Assembly (NCBI GenBank): GCA_947166335.1
Contig: CAMVDS010000007.1
Coordinates: 1 to 41,437 of the forward strand
DNA: 41,437 nt
Reading direction: 5' to 3'
Source: an uncultured Mollicutes bacterium
GTDB taxonomy: Bacteria; Bacillota_I; Bacilli_A; Acholeplasmatales; JAEDCM01
Shown: piece after piece, positions 1 through 7,387 of the stretch
Numbering within the stretch: position 1 is the stretch's first letter
Layout: each line of letters starts with the position of its first letter
Notes under the pieces: model-generated
The model's database searches: none
Seen by the model: only the letters and a program-made list of their open reading frames with translations
What the model was told of the DNA's origin: nothing
Program-made: the position numbers and the translations under genes

Positions 1-122
1 AGATCAATTAAACTCATACCATAAGTAGTAGATTTATGTTTCTTGCTCCACTTCTTCATCATTTTATTTATTTTTTTTACTTTAAAGCCTCTGCTTAATT
101 CATTAAATAAAAAAATGTCCAT
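1..122 (-). CDS. Unrecognised protein, N-terminal part only
   Basis: An open frame starts at an ATG (120-122) with a good ribosome binding site (AGGTGAT just upstream) and runs off the left edge of the window after 40 codons. The visible residues begin MDIFLFNELSRGFKVKKINK and are very lysine-rich. I do not recognise the family. The start and ribosome binding site are convincing, but no function can be given from this fragment. Confidence 0.55.
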   Translation of the reverse strand, partial: MDIFLFNELSRGFKVKKINKMMKKWSKKHKSTTYGMSLID

Positions 123-180
123 AAAATCACCTGTTTACTATTATTGTAATACAAAGTCATTTTATAGACAATAAAATATA

Positions 181-666
181 TTATTTGCATTTAGCTTCTA
201 TAAATTTTAAATATTCAAGAGCTTTATGTGTTAATACTTGACCGCCAAAGTATTTAAGTATTTCTCTATATAATTCTTCTCCTCTATAATTTAATTCTTT
301 AACTAAATTATACATCTCTTGATAAGGAATATCATATATTTCTCTAGCTACTCCTTCTCTTATGTATGTCACATCAAAAACACCTCCGCTAGGCCATAAA
401 ACAGTATCATAAAAGTTGTTTGTTTTATTGAATCCTAAGACATTTATTCTTGCTTCAATTATATCAAGAGCTTTTTGACTAATCTTACCAATGTTAAATG
501 CTTCTCTAAGCCTAGCTTTTAAAGTATTCATTGTAATAGGTGCTTCAGTATTAACTATATTTAATAAATTCTTATCTAATAATTCAAATGCACTTTCATT
601 ATTCTCATATAAACTATTTAAGTCCATATAATATAATTTAGCTTTATTATAACTAACAGTATTCAT
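181..666 (-). CDS. DUF3320-like protein, possibly a detached C-terminal piece of a helicase
   Basis: 161 residues with its own ATG and a GGAGGG ribosome binding site. Residues about 35-70 (IVNTEAPITMNTLKARLREAF and what follows) resemble the DUF3320 module, which normally lies at the C-terminus of very large superfamily-I helicase-like proteins (DUF4011/DUF3320 architecture). The remainder, ending in a helical segment with YFGGQVLTHKALEYLKFI, also looks like the tail of those proteins. No helicase motifs are present, so this is either a standalone form or a remnant that acquired a start site. It is transcribed leftwards, separated from tyrS by the tyrS terminator. The family call is from memory of the motif pattern and is moderate. 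Confidence 0.55.
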   Translation of the reverse strand: MNTVSYNKAKLYYMDLNSLYENNESAFELLDKNLLNIVNTEAPITMNTLKARLREAFNIGKISQKALDIIEARINVLGFNKTNNFYDTVLWPSGGVFDVTYIREGVAREIYDIPYQEMYNLVKELNYRGEELYREILKYFGGQVLTHKALEYLKFIEAKCK

Positions 667-699
667 AATATCCCTCCATATCTAATTATATTTTATCAT

Positions 700-727
700 A
701 AAAAAAATAGGAGATAAACTCCTATTA
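700..727 (-). terminator. Intrinsic terminator of tyrS
   Basis: Arms AATAGGAG (706-713) and CTCCTATT (719-726) form an 8-bp perfect stem with a 5-base loop. The stem overlaps the tyrS stop codon and is followed on the minus strand by a T-run. Confidence 0.85.
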
Positions 728-1954
728 ATTATGATGGATTAAAGAATACTTTTTCTTTCCTCTTTTAATTACGCTATATTCATTATATAGAGCATTTGTT
801 TTAGAAACCATATATTCTAAATCAGTAACCTTATTTCCGTTTACTGTGATTGCTCCACTATTAACGAATTCTCTAGCTTCTCTCTTGCTTGAAGCAAGTC
901 CTGTGTTGATTAAAGCATCTAGAATATTAGTATCTTCATTTAATTCAGCTGATTTAATATTTTTAAATCCCATATGAATTTCATCTAAGCTTAAATTAGA
1001 GATATCACCACTAAATAGTGCTTCACTAATTCTTACTGCTTGATTATAAGCTTCTTCACCATGAATTGTAATAGTAATATTCTTTGCTAATTCTTTTTGA
1101 GCACGTCTTGTTTCAGGGTGTTCATTAAATTCTTTTTCAATATCTTCTATTTCTTCTTTAGTTAAGAAAGTGAATTGTTTTAATCTTTTAATTACATCAC
1201 TATCAGGTACATTAATCCAATATTGATAGAATTCATAAGGGCTTGTCTTTTCAGGATCTAACCATACTGGAGCTCCTTCGCTCTTACCAAATTTAGTACC
1301 ATCAGCATTAGTGATTAGTGGCACAGTTAAGCCAAATACTTTAGCTTCAGGATGATGTTTTCTAATTAATTCAATACCAGCTGTAATGTTACCCCATTGG
1401 TCTTGTCCACCAATTTGTAATGTAACATTTTTATTTTCATATAAATGCATGAAATCCATTGATTGTAAGATTTGATAAGAAAATTCAGTATAGCTAATAC
1501 CTGTTTCAAGTCTAGCTTTAACTGTTTCTTTATTTAACATGTAATTGATATTGAAGCACTTTCCATAATCTCTTAAGAATGTAATCATATCAATTTTACC
1601 AATCCAATCATAGTTATTAACCATTTCACAGTTAAATAGTCTTCTAACTTGATTAGTAATTGCCTTAGCATTACTTAATGACTTTTCAAGTGATAATAAT
1701 TGACGTTCTGAAGTTCCTCTTGGATCTCCAATTAGACCAGTTGCTCCTCCAATTAATAGAATTGCTTTATGTCCTGCAGCTTCTAATCTTTTTGCAGTTA
1801 AATATGGAAATAAGTGTCCAATATGAAGTGAATCTCCTGTAGGGTCAGCACCTAAATAAAATGTTACTTTTTCATTTTGTAAAACATTTAAAATTTCAGG
1901 ATCTGTTGTTGCATATATTAATTCTCTCCATTTTAAATCTTCAACAATGTTCAT
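725..1954 (-). CDS. tyrS: Tyrosyl-tRNA synthetase
   Basis: A class I aminoacyl-tRNA synthetase that charges tRNA-Tyr with tyrosine in the cytoplasm. The protein is about 409 residues, normal for bacterial TyrRS. It has the HIGH motif (HIGH, residues 44-47), a KMSKS-type loop (KFGKS), and a C-terminal S4-like RNA-binding domain (NTGLASSKREAREFVNSGAI region). I chose the ATG at 1952-1954 because AGGAG lies just upstream; an in-frame ATG at 2002 lies inside the ccpA terminator and would add 16 unconserved residues. It lies downstream of the ccpA-like gene, 47 bases away, with a small terminator between. No T-box leader fits in this space, although many Firmicute tyrS genes have one. Confidence 0.97.
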   Translation of the reverse strand: MNIVEDLKWRELIYATTDPEILNVLQNEKVTFYLGADPTGDSLHIGHLFPYLTAKRLEAAGHKAILLIGGATGLIGDPRGTSERQLLSLEKSLSNAKAITNQVRRLFNCEMVNNYDWIGKIDMITFLRDYGKCFNINYMLNKETVKARLETGISYTEFSYQILQSMDFMHLYENKNVTLQIGGQDQWGNITAGIELIRKHHPEAKVFGLTVPLITNADGTKFGKSEGAPVWLDPEKTSPYEFYQYWINVPDSDVIKRLKQFTFLTKEEIEDIEKEFNEHPETRRAQKELAKNITITIHGEEAYNQAVRISEALFSGDISNLSLDEIHMGFKNIKSAELNEDTNILDALINTGLASSKREAREFVNSGAITVNGNKVTDLEYMVSKTNALYNEYSVIKRGKKKYSLIHHN

Positions 1955-1970
1955 AATATTTCTCCTTCCA

Positions 1971-1993
1971 AAACAAAACGTCCATAAGGACGT
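1971..1993 (-). terminator. Intrinsic terminator between the ccpA-like gene and tyrS
   Basis: Six-bp inverted repeat ACGTCC (1978-1983) / GGACGT (1988-1993) with a 4-base loop, followed on the minus strand by TTTTGTTTT. It ends the ccpA-like transcript only 17 bases before the tyrS start codon. tyrS then has no obvious promoter of its own, so the hairpin may be only partly effective. Confidence 0.65.
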
Positions 1994-2001
1994 ATTTGTC
2001 A

Positions 2002-3003
2002 TTAATTTTCTGTTGTTTGACGTTCAATAATTCTATGTGGTAATAATAGGTTCTTGTCTTCAACAGTTTCGTTATTCATTAACTTTGTTAATAATTGCAT
2101 TGATGCAGCACCTATATCATATACCGGAATGTCTATACTTGTCAATGCTGGAGAAGCCAAAATTGCATATTTTGTATTTTGGAAACCAACAATTGAAACA
2201 TCTTTTGGTATTTTTTTACCAAATTCTTCTCTAGCGACATTCATAAAGCTTACAGCAATAGAATCTCTAACAGCTATAACTCCATCTACTTTGTTATGAG
2301 CTAAGAAATCTTTGAAATGTGGTCTATTAATGTATGTATCACCACTAGTTCTAAAGATATGTGGTTCTAAACCAGCTTCATTCATAGCTTTTAGATATCC
2401 ACTTTCTTTTCTGTCATTTACGGCATACTTTCTTGTAGTAGAAAGTAGATAGATATCTTTTCTTCCTTCTTTGATTAATTTGTTAGTAACTTCATATGAA
2501 GCATGTTCATAATCGATACTTACTGATGGTAATACTTCTTTATCATAAACTACGTTACATAAAGTAATAGGAATTTGATTTTCTTCAATCTTTTCTAATA
2601 CTTCTTCTGCGTATTTACTTTCTAGTTCATCGTTTAAATAAAGTGCTCCATCAACTTGCTCAGCAACTACATTCATAGCGACATCAAGTGCCTTTGATGA
2701 CTCTGTAATTGCAAATAATTTTATAGAGTATTTGTATTTATTAGCAATATCAATAATACCTGAAAGCATCTGTGCAACTGATGCTCTTGTAATATCCGAA
2801 ACGATAACACCTACTGTTGTTGTTTTACGGCTTGCAAGTCCACGGGCAATAGCGTTTGGGCGGTATCCTAATTCATTAATAACACGTAATACTCTATCTC
2901 TTGTTTCTTGTTTTACCTTTTCAGGATTGTTTAGAACTCTAGATACAGTAGCTAAAGAAACTTTTGCTGCTCCTGCAACATCATAAATTGTAGTGTTACT
3001 CAT
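2002..3003 (-). CDS. ccpA: LacI-family regulator, CcpA-like
   Basis: 333 residues with an N-terminal LacI-type helix-turn-helix (TIYDVAGAAKVSLATVSRVLN) and hinge (YRPNAIARGLASRKTTTVGV), then a periplasmic-binding-protein-like domain. The hinge sequence and the following DITRASVAQMLSGIIDIANKY region are closer to CcpA, the catabolite control protein that binds cre sites with HPr-Ser46-P, than to sugar-specific LacI regulators. The proximity to tyrS is also seen in Bacillus. The start at 3001-3003 is set by GGAGG; an upstream in-frame ATG at 3021 lies before this site. The promoter overlaps a 20-bp perfect palindrome, suggesting autoregulation or another repressor. The alternative is another LacI-family sugar regulator. 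Confidence 0.8.
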   Translation of the reverse strand: MSNTTIYDVAGAAKVSLATVSRVLNNPEKVKQETRDRVLRVINELGYRPNAIARGLASRKTTTVGVIVSDITRASVAQMLSGIIDIANKYKYSIKLFAITESSKALDVAMNVVAEQVDGALYLNDELESKYAEEVLEKIEENQIPITLCNVVYDKEVLPSVSIDYEHASYEVTNKLIKEGRKDIYLLSTTRKYAVNDRKESGYLKAMNEAGLEPHIFRTSGDTYINRPHFKDFLAHNKVDGVIAVRDSIAVSFMNVAREEFGKKIPKDVSIVGFQNTKYAILASPALTSIDIPVYDIGAASMQLLTKLMNNETVEDKNLLLPHRIIERQTTEN

Positions 3004-3025
3004 AAAATTACCTCCTAACATAAAT

Positions 3026-3054
3026 ATTATAACATATGTTATAATTTATGTAAA
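3026..3054 (-). promoter_or_regulatory. Promoter of the ccpA-like gene with a 20-bp palindrome over the -10
   Basis: On the minus strand, TTTACA (3049-3054), 17 bases, TATAAT (3026-3031). The interval 3026-3045 is a perfect 20-bp palindrome (centre ACATATGT) covering the -10 and part of the spacer. Outer half-sites CATAA (3019-3023) and TTATG (3046-3050) extend the symmetry, slightly offset. This is a typical repressor-operator geometry. Confidence 0.7.
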
Positions 3055-3198
3055 TATTTTGTTTCATTTTATGAAAATTTATGAAAATTGGCTAAATAAT
3101 GGGTTTTTTTAATTTTTTTTGAATGAAAAAAAGGCTAAAATATTGCGTTTTAGACATTCTATTTTCACAAAAAAAGATATGTTTTATCATATAAAAAA

Positions 3199-3225
3199 TG
3201 ATATAATAAGTATATAGGAAGTGAT
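3199..3225 (+). promoter_or_regulatory. Extended -10 promoter and ribosome binding site for the LysR gene
   Basis: TG (3199-3200), one base, TATAAT (3202-3207), then AGGAAGTGAT as ribosome binding site before the ATG at 3229. The transcript leader would be only about 15 bases. Confidence 0.65.
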
Positions 3226-3228
3226 ATT

Positions 3229-4155
3229 ATGAATATTAAACACTTAAAGTATGCACTTGAAGTTGCTAAGACTGGTTCTATTAATAAAGCTGCTGAAAAC
3301 TTATATATAGATCAACCAAATTTATCTCGTGCCATAAAAGAATTAGAAAAAGATTTAAATATAACAATCTTTGAACGTAGTAGCAAAGGAATCATCATAA
3401 CAGCTGAAGGTGAAAGACTAATTCAGTATTCAAAAATAATCTTAAAAGAATTAGATGAAATGGAAGAAATGTTTAAAGATAAAAAAACTAATAAACAAAG
3501 TTTTTCTATATCTGTTCCACGTGCCGCATATATTTCATATGCTTTTGCTAATTTTACAAAAAACATATCTAAGGATAGTCCAGCTGAAATCTTTTATAAT
3601 GAAACAAATTCAAGTCATACATTAGATAATCTTCTTTCATCAGATTATAAATTAGGTATTTTAAGATATGCTGAAAGATACAATGCTCATTTTAAAGAGA
3701 CATTTGATGAAAAAGATTTAGAAAGTAGATTAGTAACTGAATTTAGTTATGTACTTATCATGAGTAAAGATAGTAAGCTTGCTAAAATGGATAGAATTAG
3801 TTTTGATGATCTAGCTAATTATATTGAAATAACACATGCAGACCCATTTGTACCAAGCTTGCCTCTATCTAAAATAAAGAAAGAAGAATTACCAGATACA
3901 ATAGATAAAAGAATATTTGTGTTTGAACGTGGTAGTCAATTAGATATTCTATCAACAAATCCTGACACTTATATGTGGGTGTCTCCAGTCGCAGAAAGTA
4001 CTCTTGAGCAATATGGTTTAATTCAAAGAAAGTGTTTTGAAAATACTAAGATTTATAGAGACGTATTAGTATATAGAAAGAATTATACTTTAACTGATTT
4101 AGATAGATTATTTATTGAAGAATTATATAAATCTGTTAATGAATATATTAAGTAG
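3229..4155 (+). CDS. LysR-family transcriptional regulator
   Basis: 308 residues, the usual length. The N-terminal winged helix-turn-helix is typical (MNIKHLKYALEVAKTGSINK, then AAENLYIDQPNLSRAIKELE), followed by a linker helix and a substrate-binding-like effector domain. It is divergent from the ccpA-like gene and is followed after 8 bases by a carbonic anhydrase gene, so the two are cotranscribed. LysR regulators usually control neighbouring genes; CO2/bicarbonate-linked control of the carbonic anhydrase is a guess from context. The effector cannot be read from the sequence. Confidence 0.93.
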   Translation: MNIKHLKYALEVAKTGSINKAAENLYIDQPNLSRAIKELEKDLNITIFERSSKGIIITAEGERLIQYSKIILKELDEMEEMFKDKKTNKQSFSISVPRAAYISYAFANFTKNISKDSPAEIFYNETNSSHTLDNLLSSDYKLGILRYAERYNAHFKETFDEKDLESRLVTEFSYVLIMSKDSKLAKMDRISFDDLANYIEITHADPFVPSLPLSKIKKEELPDTIDKRIFVFERGSQLDILSTNPDTYMWVSPVAESTLEQYGLIQRKCFENTKIYRDVLVYRKNYTLTDLDRLFIEELYKSVNEYIK

Positions 4156-4163
4156 GTGAAAAC

Positions 4164-4676
4164 ATGGATAAAAGGCTAATTGAAGGGAATAACGAGTTTA
4201 TTGAATTAATGAATTCAAATGAAAATTTTAAAAATTATAATGATATTTTAATAACTAATGGGCAGCACCCATATGCACTTGTTATTACATGTAGTGATTC
4301 AAGAGTAATACCTGAAGTTATATTTAGTAAATCAATAGGCGAAATATTTGTTATTAGAACTGCAGGTAATGTTATTAATGATGGGGAATTAGGAACTATA
4401 GAATATGCTATAGAACATTTGCATATTAAAGAAATAATTGTATTAGGGCATACTTATTGTGGTGCAGTACATGCTGCAGTGCATAAAGAATGCGGTAACT
4501 ATATTAATAAAATATTGGATAAAATTAAAACAAATATAGGCAATGAAATTGATGAAGTTAAAGCTTCTAGAATAAATGCTATTAAGGTTGCTCAATATAT
4601 CAAAGAAAAATTTCCTGACTATGATGGAGAAGTAATTCCGTTAGTATATGATTTAAAAACAAATAAAGTAGAATAA
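4164..4676 (+). CDS. Beta-class carbonic anhydrase
   Basis: A zinc enzyme interconverting CO2 and bicarbonate. The zinc ligands are Cys43 with the Asp45/Arg47 dyad (CSDSR) and His96/Cys99 (HTYCG), all in the expected order. At 170 residues it is short for the family and lacks a long C-terminal extension, but the core looks complete. It starts 8 bases after the LysR stop codon with a GTGAAA-type site, so it is translated from the LysR transcript, and it ends at an intrinsic terminator. In anaerobic fermenters such enzymes supply bicarbonate for carboxylation reactions. Confidence 0.92.
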   Translation: MDKRLIEGNNEFIELMNSNENFKNYNDILITNGQHPYALVITCSDSRVIPEVIFSKSIGEIFVIRTAGNVINDGELGTIEYAIEHLHIKEIIVLGHTYCGAVHAAVHKECGNYINKILDKIKTNIGNEIDEVKASRINAIKVAQYIKEKFPDYDGEVIPLVYDLKTNKVE

Positions 4677-4732
4677 AAGGCGCTATTAAGCGTTTTTTTA
4701 TTATATAAAAAGACCTAGCATTTAATGCTAGG
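4677..4732. terminator. Convergent pair of intrinsic terminators
   Basis: Plus strand: hairpin CGCT (4681-4684) / AGCG (4689-4692) extended by G-T and A-T pairs and followed by a T-run; it ends the LysR-carbonic anhydrase unit. Minus strand: arms CCTAGCAT (4714-4721) / ATGCTAGG (4725-4732) followed by TCTTTTTAT; it ends the flotillin unit. Confidence 0.85.
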
Positions 4733-4758
4733 CCCTTTTCCCCCGTTTATTTTATATC

Positions 4759-6300
4759 TTATTTTTTAACTGTAGTGCTAGCTGTTGAAGCTGGTACTTT
4801 CTTTTCAACAACCTTTTCAACTACAACTGGTTGTTGTGCAACTTTTTTGCTATCGATTAATTTACCACCAAGATATCCTGCAAGTAAAGATTTAATATCT
4901 AAGCCTGTAGCCTTTTGTAATCCATCAAAGATTTGAGTTCCATTCTTAGTAATTTCTTCATTAAGTTTTGCAGTATTTCCTTCACCATACATAGTAATAG
5001 AATCAATATGTGATAATGCTTCTGCCATTGGTTTTGAGTAAGCCTCTACAACCTTTGGTAATACATCTGATTCTAGAATTAATTGAAGTGTTGCAGCTTC
5101 GCCATATTGTTTCATGGCTTCTGCCTTCTTTAGAATAGCTTCAGCTTCTGCTTCACCCTTAGCCTTAATACCTTCAGCTTCATCTAAAGCAGCTTGCTTT
5201 CTAGCTTCAGCTTCAATCTTTAATGCTTCTGCAGCTTGGCTCTTAGCATACATTTCTGCTTCAGCTTCAATCTTCTTCATTTCAGCTTGTTGTTCTAATT
5301 CATATTTAGCTGCTTCAGCTGCTTTTTGTCTTGAATATAAATCAGCATCAGCTTCCATTTGAATTTTATATTTTTGTGCATCCGCAACTTTATTTACTTC
5401 AGCGTTTAATCTCTTTTCTTTTAATTCAACTTCTTTATTTCCTAAGTCAACTTCACGCTCTCTCTTAGCAATATTAGCGTTAACTTCAGCGATGTTGATT
5501 TCTGATTGTCTCTTTTGTTGCTCAATTGAATAAGCAGCATCAGCAACAGCCTTAGCTGTATCTGCTTTTTGCTTTAATTCTGATTCTTTTAAAGATAATT
5601 CAGTATTTTGAGTAATGATCTTAGTAGATGAATCTACTTTTGCCTTGTTAGCAATTTCTTGAGCTTCAGCTTGAGCAATTGTAACATCTTTTTCAGCTAC
5701 TGCTTTAGCAATTGCAGCTTGTTTTGCAATGATTGCAATGTTTTCAGCACCTAGATTAACGATAACATTGTCATCATCATTAAAGTTTTGGATATTGAAG
5801 TTAATTAATTCAATACCTAACTTAGCCATATCAGGAATAACGTTATTAGTTACTTGAGTAGCAACATTTTGTCTATCTCTAACTAATTCTTGAATTGATA
5901 CAGTACCGATGATTTCACGTAGGTTACCTTGTAGTACTTGTTGTACTTGAGCAGCTCTATCAGCTTCACTAATACATAATAGTGATTGGAAAGCTCTCTT
6001 TAAAATATCAGGTTGATCTGAAATCTTAAGGTTTGCTACAGCATCAACTGTAATATTAACATAATCCTTTGTAGGAATAGCTTCATTAGTTTTAACATCT
6101 ACTTGGAATGCTTTTAAATGAAGTTTATCCTTTCTTTGTAAGAATGGGAATCTAAATCCAGCCTTACCAATTAAAATTTTACTTTTTCCAAGACCTGAAA
6201 TCATAATAGCCTCATCTGGTCCTGCTTTTGTGTAACCTACTATAATAATGATAATTATTAATAGGGCTACAGCTGATCCAATAATAATACCAATTAACAT
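4759..6300 (-). CDS. floT: Flotillin-like membrane scaffold protein
   Basis: 513 residues: an N-terminal hydrophobic anchor (about residues 3-22), an SPFH/band 7 domain, then a long Ala/Glu/Lys-rich coiled coil with many EAEA-type repeats, and a C-terminal tail ending in PVVVEKVVEKKVPAS. Length and layout match FloT/YuaG-type flotillins, which organise functional membrane microdomains on the cytoplasmic face. The AGGAGGAT ribosome binding site precedes the ATG. No NfeD-like partner gene, common next to flotillins, is present. It is preceded by a 220-base leader containing a terminator (see the leader entry). The alternative is the related FloA, but that is shorter. Confidence 0.9.
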   Translation of the reverse strand: MLIGIIIGSAVALLIIIIIIVGYTKAGPDEAIMISGLGKSKILIGKAGFRFPFLQRKDKLHLKAFQVDVKTNEAIPTKDYVNITVDAVANLKISDQPDILKRAFQSLLCISEADRAAQVQQVLQGNLREIIGTVSIQELVRDRQNVATQVTNNVIPDMAKLGIELINFNIQNFNDDDNVIVNLGAENIAIIAKQAAIAKAVAEKDVTIAQAEAQEIANKAKVDSSTKIITQNTELSLKESELKQKADTAKAVADAAYSIEQQKRQSEINIAEVNANIAKREREVDLGNKEVELKEKRLNAEVNKVADAQKYKIQMEADADLYSRQKAAEAAKYELEQQAEMKKIEAEAEMYAKSQAAEALKIEAEARKQAALDEAEGIKAKGEAEAEAILKKAEAMKQYGEAATLQLILESDVLPKVVEAYSKPMAEALSHIDSITMYGEGNTAKLNEEITKNGTQIFDGLQKATGLDIKSLLAGYLGGKLIDSKKVAQQPVVVEKVVEKKVPASTASTTVKK

Positions 6301-6368
6301 TTTTATATCCTCCTTTTGTTATTTATATATTATATTGTTTTATTATTTTTCATGATTAAGTTTTTTTC

Positions 6369-6523
6369 GTTCACCACCTTCTTTCCTAAAAAAAAGACTC
6401 TTACTCATCGTAAAAGTCTCAGATTTTAAAAGATGTCCAGGTTTTTTAGGCCGATTGGTGAACATTTTCCAATGATTTGGTTCTTACTCCCTTTTATACA
6501 TAAAGAGTATTCACTTTTTTACC
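6369..6523 (-). ncRNA. Structured leader RNA with terminator upstream of the flotillin gene, class unknown
   Basis: Transcription from the promoter at 6530-6558 would give about 100 structured bases, then a strong intrinsic terminator: AGACTCTTAC (6395-6404) / GTAAAAGTCT (6410-6419), a 10-bp stem with one G-U pair, followed by eight T on the minus strand. About 87 bases remain before the flotillin ATG. A perfect 8-base complement, GTTCACCA (6369-6376) and TGGTGAAC (6456-6463), bridges the terminator. A first hairpin (about 6489-6511, ACTC/GAGT) lies near the 5' end. The layout fits an attenuator or riboswitch, or a small RNA. I do not recognise any known riboswitch core in it. Confidence 0.5.
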
Positions 6524-6529
6524 ATAATC

Positions 6530-6558
6530 ATTATAACATTAATTTTAGGTAAACGCAA
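6530..6558 (-). promoter_or_regulatory. Promoter for the flotillin leader
   Basis: Minus strand TTGCGT (6553-6558), 17-base spacer, TATAAT (6530-6535). It lies in the 20-odd bases just after the TerB-like stop codon, so the flotillin unit does not depend on that gene. Confidence 0.65.
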
Positions 6559-6577
6559 TACTATTTCAATAAATATT

Positions 6578-6979
6578 TTATTTATTTAAATATGCGTTAA
6601 TATCTCTTTTTACTTTAGCTAAATCTTTAACTAAAGAAATAATCTTATCATAATCTAATTTTGATATTTTAAAAACATCCATAGCAAATTTGATCATTTG
6701 TTCTTCTCTAGGTTGAATTACGTTATCTGCATTAACTAATCTAGCAAGTTCAATTAATATTTGTTTTCTTTGAAGTGGGCTAGATACAGAATTTAAATTT
6801 ATAATTGCAGCATCAAACGATAATTCAGGCTCTTTTTTTGATTTAATATTCATTTCTGCGCAAAATTCTTCTATTAAAGATAATTCACCACGAGCAATAC
6901 TACCATCTGCCTTAATTATGTGTAAGCAAGCATCTAAAAAAGCTTTCTTTTGTTTTAAATCTAATGATTGTAAGTACAT
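6578..6979 (-). CDS. TerB-like protein
   Basis: 133 residues, all-helical, with the TerB-type acidic signature (ACLHIIKADGSIARGEL and later NADNVIQPREEQMIKF). TerB-like domains occur in tellurite-resistance operons and as stand-alone membrane-stress or metal-binding modules; the acidic loops are thought to bind calcium in related proteins. I chose the ATG at 6977-6979 because GGAGGTG sits 8 bases upstream; the in-frame ATG at 6994 overlaps that site. No other ter genes are nearby, so a tellurite role is not supported. The flotillin gene follows but has its own promoter. Confidence 0.75.
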   Translation of the reverse strand: MYLQSLDLKQKKAFLDACLHIIKADGSIARGELSLIEEFCAEMNIKSKKEPELSFDAAIINLNSVSSPLQRKQILIELARLVNADNVIQPREEQMIKFAMDVFKISKLDYDKIISLVKDLAKVKRDINAYLNK

Positions 6980-7387
6980 AATATACACCTCCATATTTAA
7001 TTATATTATAATTCCAGTTTTGAAAGAAAAAAAGAATTAAATCACTATTTCTTTATATGATTATTATTATATATTTATATACTTTTTTTAGGTTTAATAT
7101 ACAATAATTAACCATTATGTAATATTTAATATACATATTTTTTAATATTTTTTAAAAAAATAAAAAAATTTTTTCTTGCTTTCATATGTTTTTCATAAAA
7201 AATCAATCGTTTTCATTGACATTTTTTGACATATTGTACCTAATTTATGGACATCAACGGAAAGTGATATGTATTTTTTTACATAACAATATGCAAATAT
7301 CGCAATACAATATTAATTTATATATGATATAATTTATCTCGGGTGGAAAAATGAGCATTTCCACGATTATACTTAGGAGGTAAATCT
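6980..7387 (+). promoter_or_regulatory. adhE upstream region and leader
   Basis: About 400 AT-rich bases without a gene. The promoter is an extended -10 (TG 7325-7326, TATAAT 7328-7333) with a weak -35 (ATACAA, 7305-7310). The leader holds a 7-bp hairpin, GTGGAAA (7343-7349) / TTTCCAC (7358-7364), then AGGAGG before the ATG. About 115 bases upstream of the start site, ATCAATCGTTTTCA (7202-7215) matches a CcpA cre site well in its core and right half but not in its left half. No clear Rex site was seen. Confidence 0.5.

Noticed and set aside
1955..2001. T-box leader for tyrS
   Set aside because: Only 47 bases separate the ccpA-like gene from tyrS, and no T-box core sequence is present.
6421..6523. 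Small SRP RNA, 6S RNA or known riboswitch in the flotillin leader
   Set aside because: The conserved SRP loop (GGAAG-type) and cores of familiar riboswitches are not present; the region is too short for 6S RNA.
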